NCBI GenBank assembly: GCA_015039365.1
Contig: WION01000402.1
Coordinates: 1-48,223 of the forward strand
Reading direction: 5' to 3'
Length of the DNA stretch: 48,223 nucleotides
Source: Amanita rubescens
Taxonomy: Eukaryota; Basidiomycota; Agaricomycetes; Agaricales; Amanitaceae
Positions 1-9,426 of the stretch are shown here, one piece after another. Every line of letters starts with the position of its first letter. The first letter of the stretch is position 1. The notes under the pieces are model-generated. The model saw only the letters and a program-made list of their open reading frames with translations. It was not told the origin of the DNA and ran no database searches. Both the position numbers and the translations under genes were made by a program.

Positions 1-2071
1 ACTTGCTTTTCATTCGTTGGCATAACAGGAATAAGAAACTTTGGGTCCATCAGAACTGTGTGGCCCCGTCGAGTAAGATGAACGAGAACACGGCCACTTT
101 CTAGGCCCTTGATCATCCCCTCCTCATTTTGCACAGATTCGGTGCCGTACATGACAACGGGCACTCTTGTGAGTTTGTGTTTCGTATACGGACGATAACA
201 CGTTTGTTCAGCAGGTCTTCATTGGTAGACCATTTTGCCAGGTAGGCTTGTTGAAAATGAATAACTTGGTTACCGTCGAAATTACTTGTTTGCGTACCTC
301 TTCCATCCCATTGGATCATTTCTGGAGGGTCTGGCGCTGCCGGGTTCCAGACTGAGTCTTCAGGTTCATTGTTTGGCTCTGGCATGGGCGTTTCTCCACC
401 CACTGCAGGGAGGGGCAACAGAGGTGTGGGAATGGGCCGTGCAAAGGATTGGGAGCAGTGAGGGGCAAGTCCGTTCTGTTATACCGTCAATACGCTGTTA
501 CTCGTGGACTGGGGACACTTACACGTCATCGAACAAACATTCAATTGACACATTCGATATCCACTGTGCACCACGTTGTTGCACGCGCAGGGCATTGTCT
601 CCAGCAACTCCCTGGACCGTTACCAACGTCCCTTTGTAAAAGTGATGGCCAACGATTCTCGCCATCCTCCCGACATGACATGCCAGCCTATCGCGAGTGA
701 ATTTTGGCATCGGGGAATGTTGCGGTGCAGGGCCATGGGAAAAGGAGAGGAAATGAGGCTTGAGCTGCCAGCCGTGAACTTCTAACTGCAGTTGAAAGCG
801 TTGATAGCGTTAATTCCAAACTCTAACATTATGGACGATCGACGCACCTCATCCTTTGTGTTGTGACTTTGGACAGTAATCAAACTGCCCTCTAGCTTCG
901 TGATGAAGCAGACGCCTCCTACCCAGTCCTTTGCTAATGAGTTAACTACGGAAACGTGGTCACCGACAGAGAAATGGCGCCGAAGATGTACTCCCTCCAC
1001 CTCCACTCCATCTTTCCTACCATCGATCCGTACGCTATATGTGTCGATATCGTGGTTCGCCATCACCACCTCACCCACCGAATTCATAAATGATCCTGTC
1101 TCTATCCTGACCCGTTCCCCAGCCCCCAGAGAACTTCGTAAGAACAGCTCGCTCGAGATGAGCATAAATCGGTCGTACTTTCTCCCCACCATCATCATTT
1201 TGTGGTTCAGCTTGAACGTTAGCATGCCGGTAGCAAAGAATGAAACGTCCAGGGATCGAACCGTCTTCCCCTTTTCGAAAAAATTGAGAGGAACATCCCA
1301 CTTCACAACGAACGGCACGAAGATCTTGTCGAGGAGAAATTGATAGCTATTATTACCAATTGCTCTCGCCTTGAGACCTGCATTGATATCCCCCTGGCCA
1401 ACGAACAGCCTGCGAGGAGGGCGCCCACCACGTTTCTCAAATCGAAACCGATATCGGGGTACCAATAGTATATCATATGAGCCGTCCTTTAGCTCGAAGC
1501 CTAGGGCGGCATCGGCACGGTAGCGTTTGATGCCTTTGTCAAAGTCTGGGTGCCTCTTGCATAAACGGAGCCAGCAGGGAGGTTTCATGACCGAATTGTG
1601 GTCATCGTAATGGCTGGCCTGTGATCGACGCTCCTCTGCGACAGGCCGTTGTAGATACGGCGCCATCATATCATTGATATATTGCTCGAACTCTTGATAT
1701 CGATCCAGCGTCGTCTGTGCAATCTGCACATCATCCAAATCTTTGCAGTTCAATTTGGCACGATAGAGTTGAGCAACGATTGCAAACCTACCGTTTACAT
1801 TCTCATCCTCATCATCTTCCTCATCCTCATCCTCATCCTCATCCACATCCACATCCACATCCACATCCACATCCACGTCCACGTCCACGTCCACGTCCAT
1901 GTCCATGTCCACGTCCACGTCCACTTCCACTTCCACATCCACTTCCACCCCCCCTCCTTCTTCATATCCCTCCTCGTCCTCCCCGTCATCGCCAGCGGCG
2001 TCAGCCTCTAGATCGACAACCTGAGAAACCAGGCGTCTTCGTTTACGCGCCGGCTCTCGCATGCTGGTCAT
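1..2071 (-). CDS. Spt5-like transcription elongation factor paralogue A (3' end off window)
   Basis: Partial gene. Exons 2071-848, 785-525 and 475 to about 175 join in frame over 62- and 49-bp introns. The N-terminus is basic, then strongly acidic (Asp-Val/Asp-Glu repeats, about residues 17-90). A reduced NGN-like part follows, then KOW-type segments (GERVRIETGSF, VGDHVSVVNSLAKDWVGG, HVGRMARIVGHHFYKG) and a Pro-rich linker. After about position 175 the reading continues in another frame (VLVHLTRRGHTV), which needs a one-base deletion or an unusual intron. Spt5 proteins bind RNA polymerase II with Spt4 through NGN and bind RNA/DNA through KOW domains. Agaricomycetes carry many divergent Spt5-like copies, and this looks like one of them, not the housekeeping gene. 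Start: the ATG at 2071 begins the usual Lys/Arg-rich, acidic Spt5 N-terminus. Function is inferred from domain type only. Confidence 0.75.
1800..1950 (-). repeat. Coding minisatellite, Asp-Val acidic tract
   Basis: Tandem 6- and 12-bp units (CATCCA, CGTCCA and CATCCT variants on the + strand) encode alternating Asp-Val, Asp-Met and Asp-Glu in the acidic N-terminus of Spt5-like gene A. The tract is length-variable by nature. Its reverse frames give artificial His-Pro and Trp-Thr open frames, which are not genes. Confidence 0.9.
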
Positions 2072-2436
2072 CTGCGCAAGGCATAATTAGATGAGCATAT
2101 TGAAATTTCGTGAACACTCACCGACTGTGTCCCTTCAAGACTACCTGTCTGACTTGGCCGGTTCATCTGTAAAACGGGTTAACGTGCTAACGTGCTAAAC
2201 GACGTCACATACAAACGCCACGAATAGGGAAACTCACAGGCCCTCGCGACGCACCGGCATAACGACTTTCCTGACTTGTCATACTGATGAAAAATATGGA
2301 TTTACTACTACTTGTATGCGAATACAATTCTCTCAGAAGATGTGGAAGGGTAATCGTGGGAAAGTTGAGTCGATATGGCACGAGTTTCATTGTTGACGTT
2401 ACAAATATGAACAAATGTTTATGAACCAACTGGCTG

Positions 2437-2472
2437 GGCCGTATGGCAACAGGGAAGGCCCTGCTCACTTTT
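2437..2472. repeat. Left arm of 36-bp inverted repeat
   Basis: Matches the reverse complement of 5987-6022 at 34 of 36 positions; the core is GCAGGGCCTTCCCTG followed by TTGCCATA on the complementary strand. The similarity continues weakly outward. The two arms bracket the 187-residue gene and the Spt5-like gene B. Confidence 0.75.
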
Positions 2473-3098
2473 TGCGTTTTCGCCTCGCGTTTCATGATCG
2501 CCACATGAATTTGCTGGGCACTGACATCAAATTCCAAACAAAGACCACGGATACCCCTCATCAAATCAATAATTATTTTTCTTCATCAATTTAATTGAAG
2601 TCTTTAATACAATGTCTACGAGCACGTGCGATGTAGTCGAGCAATACAAATTATAATAGTAGGCACAGCATGCAAACAACACTTTTTACCATAAAATGAT
2701 ATTGATCTGCTATAAGAGGTATTGACGTATTCAGTAGCAAGATATAAGGACATTTTAACAAGATGGAAATGACAGAACATCACCGAGAGCAGAGCAACAA
2801 CAAAACATCAAAAAGAGTTCTAAGATAATCCAGAGCCGGTGATAGCTAGTTTTCAACGTCGGCTTCGTAGCCGTCCTCGTCGTGCCCTTCTGAGGTACAG
2901 TTCACGCGCTTTGAGGATTATTCACGCGCCTCGAGAGCTTTTGAGGCGCGATTCATGCGTCCGTGATCTTCATACTTGGAAAGGAGTACGGCTCGTAAAA
3001 GATGGGCAAAAGGTAAGTAAATCATCCTCGCGTTCAACAAGACTCTGACCGTTTGTTGTTAGATGAAAGTACCACCGCAACTATAAATGGTTAAAACG
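2473..3098. other. Intergenic stretch between the two Spt5-like genes
   Basis: AT-rich 2570-2830, then moderate GC with short CGCGCYTCGAG-like repeats at 2900-2960. I see no coding potential. It presumably holds the 3' flank of the Spt5-like gene B. The region 2072-2436 is the 5' flank of gene A. Confidence 0.6.
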
Positions 3099-4845
3099 TC
3101 AGTATTTCAAGCACGAAATCATTCCACTCCCATAATTCTGCGACAAATACATGCGCATATTAAGGCTCCAATGATAAATTCGTACCTCTTCCTTTAATTG
3201 GCGATCCAATACAGCGACATTATCGTCCTCAACCTTAATCACCCAGCCTTCGCGATTGTAGTTCGAGGCATTAACAACCTTGACGGCGTCACTGACTTCA
3301 TAAAATCTTCTGATACGTTTAACTTCTACTACATGTATCATCTCCGCGTCATTCAGGCGTACGACCGCCTGTTCGAAATGCACTTCCACGATCACACCAG
3401 ACTGTCCCCGGTCTCAAATCCACCTCCACTTTGCTTCCTATTTCAAAAAGGGCAGCCACATAGTGCTCATATGACCACCGTATAAACTCCCGCGACGGAG
3501 CCGGAAAGTCTAGTTGGTTGGATTCTGTAGCCATCCCTTCAATGAACATGTTTAGTTCAGTCAAACTTGGCTCCATGTCAAGTGAATCCAATGCATCGAC
3601 TGGGACCGAACATACTGTGAAGGGCGGTATATACTCATCCCGTCGTTTCTTGCTGAACCGATATCTGCCATGCCCGAAAGTCTCCAGCTCCTGACGACGC
3701 CCCGGCTGCCACCATACGTTCGGATCCAATCGAGATCCAATCGAGGCGGCCTCCTCGGGTTCTCCAACAGCCTTTGGATGTAATAGTCGAGGAAGACAAT
3801 TCTTTCGCCGCTTCTTTGTCTTGTCCCCGTTCATGGACCACAAGGCGTCACCCTCGATCGCAACCGGTAGTCGTGGCACCACGCAGATTACAATTTTTGT
3901 TTCGATTTCCGCATCGAGCACAAATGCTAGGTCGCCTGCGTATTTCGTGACATTGCTCTTGACGTCCATGTTTGCCGGTTTGGATCGCTTCTCTAGCCTG
4001 GCCCAAGAGGGAGACACTAGACGCGATCTTATTGGATGCAAATCAAGCCATGCAACTCGTTCCTCTACAGGCACGAGCGAAATCTCCAAAGGTTGATGGA
4101 CTGTAGACAGATTGAAGCAGAGTTTCTCCACCTTCGCTCGAGATGGAGATTCGATGCCGATCCACATTCGCCCACTTGGTGGCAAGATTAGCGAGGACGC
4201 CAATTCGGGATGAGCCAGTAATCGGTTTTGCACAGCCCAGTAGCTTTCTTCCTCCAATCCATCCTTCAGGGTTGCCGGCTCAATGCTTGAAAATGAGGGG
4301 AGGAAATATAGACTTACCAGTACGCGTACTCTCCAAAGACCCGGATCCGTATCTTTAGGCCATCGCCTCAAACGCTCCGTCAACAAAGCCATGTCATTAT
4401 CCGAGCCCAGTTCGCAGCTACGGTGCTGACCATCCACTGAACGAGCCTTGTATCGATTTACCACGACCGCCATGCGCTGATCCATAGGTTTGCTCTCGTT
4501 GCTAACTGTCCCCAATGGTTGTGAATCTAAGCGCCAGCGCTCCCCGATTGCATCATCGTCCACGATATCTTGAATAACTTTCAACGCGTCAGACGTCTAG
4601 TAGTATGCTTTGAACAAGCTGGACATCCCGACTTACAGTCCTTCTCCGAATCTCGATCTTCGTCGCTTGAACTACCCTCTAACGCTTCTACATCCAGGAA
4701 GTCGCGCACATTCACCTTTCGAATATTCCATCAGAGTCACCGCTTATCCAATAAATGTCGAAACCGTACCGTGTTTCCACTTTTTCTTCCGATTCTCTTG
4801 GAGATCTATAGTACGAGACCTTTTGTTTCTTACTGGTACGTCCAT
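3099..4845 (-). CDS. Spt5-like transcription elongation factor paralogue B, one frame break
   Basis: Second Spt5-like gene. The likely start is the ATG at 4845, opening a basic N-terminus (KRSRTIDLQENRKKKWKH). A short acidic exon follows (VRDFLDVEALEGSSSDEDRD), then a long exon from about 4590. That exon carries an NGN-like domain (LWRVRVL, WIGIESPSRAKVEKLCFN, ISLVPVEERVAWL), a linker typical of the family (KYAGDLAFVLDAEIETKIVICVVPR) and KOW segments. A 39-bp intron probably sits near 4317-4279. At about 3412 the frame must shift by one base to continue into VIVEVHFEQAVVRLNDAE and the KOW motif VSDAVKVVNASNYNREGWVI. The gene ends early, after two KOW units, where full Spt5 has five or more. 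Expected role: polymerase or chromatin association. The frame break makes it either an early pseudogene or a sequencing error. Splicing of the first exons is not fully resolved. Confidence 0.7.
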
Positions 4846-4875
4846 ACTCGGCACCAGGCACCAGACTGTTCTTTG

Positions 4876-5705
4876 CTAAGGAAACTTGAAATTGTCAGGA
4901 CTCGGTTGCAGCTCAAGGCCAACGCCGTTAACATCGATCGTCACGTCTGTAATGGAATTATTAGACCAGAATCGTTAGATTGGTGTTGTTATGTAAATGA
5001 GCTGTATGCTCGCGCAGGATGTGATGACTCCCATTAATCGAGCTGTAAGCTCGTAGTAGGGTATATGCGGTAGCGAGTTTAACACTCGTCCTGCGGTGTA
5101 TGGACGGATCGCGTGGTGGTCATGCAGAGCATATAGTCGTAGGGAGTCACGGTATGATGGTAATATACATACCGTTATTGCGTTTCGCGATCCATTCTGC
5201 AAACAATTCTTCTGCTTGACGGCGAACAAAGTCGCCCAGTTCCTGTCGTGAAAAGGAGAGATGCGGACTATCTGGATCCACTGAAGAGTGGCGACGGCGT
5301 CGAGGGCGTTTTTCTGCCGGTATTTCATCCACATAGCTAAGAGGAGAAGGAGGAAGGTTGTTCTCCTGTTCTTGTTCATCGTCGTCGTCCTCGCAAGGTT
5401 GAGGGGCGGTAGCGCGTCGAGGGGAGGACCCTGAGGGTTCCTGTTGCTTCCTCAATGGTGGAGATCTGCGTTTTTCGTCTACCAGTAGCACTGGTGGACA
5501 TGAGAGGAATGGAGCGCATGCCGGGTTCACCGGGACCCGCCAATGTAGGATTTTGTTCCAAGGTGGTAGTAAGCTGGCGAGTATCACTAGCATCGGTGTT
5601 TTCGTTGGTCGAGTTTTCGTTCGAAGGTGGAGGTATCTCGTTAGATCCGGAAGGAGGGACAGCGGAGGAAATTGTAGTGGATCGGTTATTACGCGGGCGA
5701 GCCAT
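4876..5705 (-). CDS. Orphan basic, Ser/Pro-rich protein, 187 aa, three exons
   Basis: Not recognised. Exons 5705-5531, 5490-5173 and 4946-4876 join with correct phases (introns of 40 and 226 bp) into 187 residues. It begins MARPRNNRSTT, is low-complexity with many Ser, Pro and Asn, then has an acidic stretch (CEDDDDEQEQE) and a basic patch (EKRPRRRRHSS) that could be a nuclear localisation signal. A probable helix follows (RQELGDFVRRQAEELFAEWI), and the protein ends ELQPSPDNFKFP. Its stop lies only 30 bp upstream of the start of Spt5-like gene B on the same strand, and both lie inside a 36-bp inverted repeat, so the two may act or move together. A gag-like origin was considered, but no zinc knuckle is present. 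Confidence 0.6.
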
Positions 5706-5894
5706 TAAGGTTGTTGTTTGTTAGAGAATGTGTAGTGAGAAACTTGCGAGAATATTGCTAGGGTACGCTAAGGAAGATTCAGGCGACGATGACGGCGAGT
5801 TCAAAAGGATTCTGGGATCTCGTCCGTCACGTCGTCACGAAATATCACGTCCTATTCCTTTCCGGGCGTTCCCATATGTTCCGAGGCTGTAGCG

Positions 5895-6560
5895 TTGAAA
5901 TTATATTTTAGATGGTGTTCAGGGGGCATGTATAAACAACTTCCGGAATTAGTGCGGAACATTCGGCAAACGGTGCCGCACACGGAAAAACTGAGCAGGG
6001 CCTTCCCTGTTGCCATAGGGCCGGATACAGTGACCGTCGTACAGCTGCTATGGGGTGGTGGTTTATGGCTTACATGTCAACTGTCCGGACTGGCTGGATA
6101 CGGTATAAGTTATAAGTTGAGTTGAGTTGATATGACAGCACAGGTGGGAGAGGCAATCGTATCACACACGGCCTGCGTATCGAATGTCCCCTGGCCGGAT
6201 ACGGTGTAAGTTGATATGACAGCACATGCGGGAGGGGGAATCGTACCACGCATGGCCTGCATATCAACTGTCTGGCCTGGGTGACTTGCGACTGGCTGAG
6301 GGAAAGAGGAACAAGGCTCAGTGTGAGTAACGAATAGGCGATGAGGACATAGGGAATCGCTACACTATACTCCACCATGTGGACTTAGATTGCTTGATGG
6401 TGGTGGTACAGGAACAAGCAACGAGGGGCCGTTCTAACTCCGACCGCTCAGCTTGTACAGCGTGGAGCAGTATTTGTGGGACAAACAACAGATAAATGGC
6501 GATTGGGAGGTATTACCCCTTCTAACCCAACCCAACGCACAGTGGGCAGCTCTGAGAGAA
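5895..6560. repeat. Composite repeat copies with a half hairpin
   Basis: Contains three diverged copies of the module carrying GGCCTGGCCGGATACGGTGT (near 6079, 6183 and 6268). At 6430-6490 there is one arm of the hairpin that is complete at 7985-8189 and 16391-16520 (shared AACTCCGACYG and CAGTATTTGTGGGACAAA). The right arm of the 36-bp inverted repeat (5987-6022) lies at its left end. No gene is seen here. Confidence 0.7.
5987..6022. repeat. Right arm of 36-bp inverted repeat
   Basis: Partner of 2437-2472, with two mismatches over 36 positions. Confidence 0.75.
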
Positions 6561-6740
6561 TATGACCTTCACCTCAATACTCGGGTTTGAGAGGGTTTTC
6601 ACAAAAGAGAGAAAAGTTCGAGGGGAAGAAGGATTGCATTTGCGTATTCCTACAAACGGACTATACCTCGCGCGTGTTCTCCCGCGGTGAGGGGCCTAGA
6701 CTGTAGATAGTGAAGTATGTAGAAGTGTGTCATAGATTCG

Positions 6741-6862
6741 TAGATTCGTAGTTTGACAGGGGCATAGTAATGACTGAAGCTAGAGGAGACGCTTAGATTC
6801 GTAGTTTCTTAGATTCGTAGTTTGACAGGGGCATAGTAATGACTGAAGCTAGAGGAGACGCT
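6741..6862. repeat. Tandem direct repeat, 53 bp, two copies
   Basis: Copies 6741-6793 and 6810-6862 are essentially identical (both start TAGATTCGTAGTTTGACAGG and end GAGGAGACGCT), separated by a 16-bp partial copy. The sequence 6563-7380 otherwise holds no gene that I can support; it includes an (AACC)n microsatellite at about 6947-6968. Confidence 0.85.
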
Positions 6863-7379
6863 GGCTTTGTATCGTCATTTTATCTACAAAAGAATCAGAA
6901 GTAACGCGTTTAGTGCAAGAAACAAACAACAGTAAATGTAAAGCGAAAACCAACCAACCAACCAACCAAATCGATCCTCACATCTTAGTGAGCGTTGTCC
7001 TTCGTTGAGAACTGAAGACCCGAGGGCCCGAGCGGACCTGCCTGAGGTGAACCTACACATCGACCATCCAGCATGGCTAGATACGGCGTGGGCTGGGGCG
7101 ACTCGTACCCTACACGCGTTGTTGTTTATGGCCTGGCCAGTTGTCAGCTGAGGGAAACGTGATATTCTCAATACCGAGACGGTGTGGATTCTGTGGAGGT
7201 CAGGGGGTGTGAGGCTGTGGACGCTCATCTCCTATCCGCCAAGCAAGCTAATACACCTGTGGCCTGCAATCTAGCTGCAGTCTAGTTCACTACTGGCAGT
7301 CGCCCGTCAGTATTTCCAGGCGGATTACAAGCCCCTGATAATGTCATAGCTGAATTGAATGAAGATGCGAACGCGGTTT

Positions 7380-8583
7380 AATGCTGTGAGTAATAAACGG
7401 GTGATGGAGACGCGTACCTGCCTATAGCATTCGGCACACTAGATGCGTTTATGGTTGGTTGGTTTGATTGATTGGTTGGTTGGTTGATGGTTGGTTGGTT
7501 GATGGTTGGTTGGTTTTATGGTTGGTTTTATGGTTGGTTGGTTTACGCATCAAGCGTCCAGCCTGGCCGGATACAGTGTGGATTAGGTGGCTTGCAACTG
7601 GCTGATGGGAGGGGAAGCAACGTATCGGGACAGCAGGCCTAGCCCCTGCATAGGGTGAGCAATGAACAGGTGATGAAGACACGTACTTGCTTACGACGTA
7701 TTTTGAACGGTACCGCGTTTTTCTGGCCAATGCATCAGCTGTCCGGCCTGGCCGGACACGGTGTAGACTGCAGTGACGTATTGGGACAACGGGTCCCTGC
7801 ACAGTATGAGCAATGAATGGGCGATGAGGACATACTACGCACTTGCCTATGACGGTACCCTATGGCCAACGCATCAGCTGTCCGGCCTGGCCGGATACGG
7901 TGTAGGCTGCAGTGACAACAGACATAGTCCCTGCAATGAGAACATATTATGCACTTGCCTATGACATATTTTGAGCGTACAATCATGGTGGCGTGAAACC
8001 ACGGAGAGAATAGATGTTATAACTCCGACTGACGAACTCGCGCGGCGCGGAACAGTGTTTGTGGGGCAAATAGCCGGGAAAGGAAAGTTCACGTGGCGCT
8101 ATTTGCCCCACAAACACTGTTCCGCGCCGTGCAAGTTCATCAGTCGGAGTTGTAACATCTATTCGCTCCGTGGTTTCACACCACCTTGATCACACTCAAA
8201 AATATGTCATAGGCAAGTGCGTAATATGTTCTCATTGCAGGGACTATGTCTGTTGTCACTGCAGCCTACACCGTATCCGGCCAGGCCGGACAGCTGATGC
8301 GTTGGCCATAAACAGGCAAGTACGTGTCTTCATCGCCTGTTCATTACCCACCTTATGCAGGGACTAGGCCTGCTGTGTCGCAGCCCCTGCCATCAGCCAG
8401 TCGCAAATCACCCAATCCACGTCGTATCCGGCCAGGCCGGACGCTTGACGCGCAAGCCATAAACCAACCAACCAACCAAACCAACCATAACCATAACCAT
8501 AACCAACCATAGACGCATGCGATGCACCGAATGCTATAGGCAAGTACGCGTCTCCATCGCCTGTTCATCATTCAATGCCTGAT
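7380..8583. repeat. Large imperfect palindrome of about 1.2 kb
   Basis: The left part, 7380-8073, reads back as the reverse complement in 8099-8583. Matching blocks, outermost first: GGAGACGCGTAC plus TGCCTATAGCATTCGG (about 7405 versus 8555); the (TTGG)n/(CCAA)n tracts; CTGGCCGGATAC with its flank (7560 versus 8430); the block 7860-7985 versus 8185-8310, about 95% identical by eye; and the central hairpin. The left arm has one extra internal duplicate of the 150-bp module (about 7700-7860), so the arms differ in length. The small open frames here are by-products of the repeat. It resembles a foldback-type structure; no transposase is present. Confidence 0.85.
7985..8189. repeat. Central hairpin (foldback/MITE-like) of the palindrome
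   Basis: Arms 7985-8073 and 8099-8189 with a 25-bp spacer. Key blocks: TGAAACCACGGAG, AACTCCGACTGA and GGAACAGTGTTTGTGGGGCA, each mirrored. A diverged full copy lies at 16391-16520 and a half copy at about 6430-6490, which marks it as a dispersed family that can insert independently. Confidence 0.85.
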
Positions 8584-9426
8584 ACAGGTCCCGCCCACAG
8601 CCCCACATCGATGCACATGGCTGCTGCCTGCATTATGACTGTCAACTTGACACTGCGTAATACCACTGCTTTATTACCCTCCATTGCGGAACGGTGAATA
8701 CTATACGGGCCATTCGTTCAGGCTAGCGATTGACGCTGTGATAAATCATCCGTACAAAAATGTATTCCAGTGTTATTCCAGTGTTACTTTTCACGTACGT
8801 GTAGAATAATGATAATGATAACGATAAAATATGCACGTATGCCTTACCTTTGAGCATCCGACTGAGCATTGAGGTAAAGGTCGTCACGGTAGGTCTCTCA
8901 GGCCTCTATTAACAAATGTTGCGGTATACCCTGTCTCGCGTTTGCGCCAGGATCGTTCTGGTCGCCCCGAGAATTACCGCTTAGCGGGCAGAGCAATATA
9001 CGGGTACGGGGCAACGTAATATATGCCCTGCGGGCAATTTGGTCAGATTTCGTTCGTTTTTTCAATTGATCAATTTATTAACATCGAACATCGATATCAA
9101 CAACTCCACGGAGGTCCAGCTCAAGGCGGGCGTGGGCTCCGTGAATGGCACGAGAGCATGCTATTTTCCCCGCAACGATGCGCTACCTCTGAGTTGAGTT
9201 AAGTTCCGCTAACGCTTACACTGAGTGTCCGGCATGTGCAGTCAACAACAATATTCCTTGCATTCCCGTGAAGTTTTTCAGTCTTCTAGCATATAAGAGA
9301 CATCCTATCATCAATGCTCTCTCCCTACCTTTCCGTTCACCCTGCCCACAACCAACCAACCAAACCAACCAAACCAACAACCAACCAACCAATCGACCAA
9401 ACCAAACCACCAAAGTCTGCCCCACC
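8584..9426. other. Gene-free flank; presumed promoter of the 860-residue gene
   Basis: No coding potential is seen. Position 9340-9410 holds an (AACC)n/(AAACC)n tract directly upstream of the chosen start codon. Similar tracts occur at 6950, 7450-7545 (opposite strand) and 8460-8512. Confidence 0.5.

Larger units (their letters stand above)
2437..6022. mobile_element. Candidate two-gene unit bounded by a 36-bp inverted repeat
   Basis: The inverted arms at 2437-2472 and 5987-6022 enclose exactly two minus-strand genes, a small orphan gene (5705-4876) and an Spt5-like gene (4845-3099). No transposase motif is present. I could not identify a target-site duplication or sharp ends, so a terminal-inverted-repeat element carrying an Spt5-like cargo is an inference. 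The alternative is that the 36-bp motif is a dispersed repeat that happens to lie on both sides, since the right arm adjoins a field of other repeats. Confidence 0.35.

Noticed and set aside
1682..2094. Plus-strand open frames rich in His and Pro or Ile
   Set aside because: They are the reverse reading of the acidic Asp-Val tract of Spt5-like gene A.
4876..5705. Retrotransposon gag for the 187-residue protein
   Set aside because: No zinc knuckle, no adjacent protease or reverse transcriptase and no long terminal repeats were seen.
7971..8571. Small open frames within the palindrome
   Set aside because: The same peptides appear on both strands because the DNA is an inverted repeat; no codon signal supports them.
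9268..9426. Upstream extension of the 860-residue gene
   Set aside because: The extra codons translate the AACC microsatellite; the ATG at 9427 gives a normal start.
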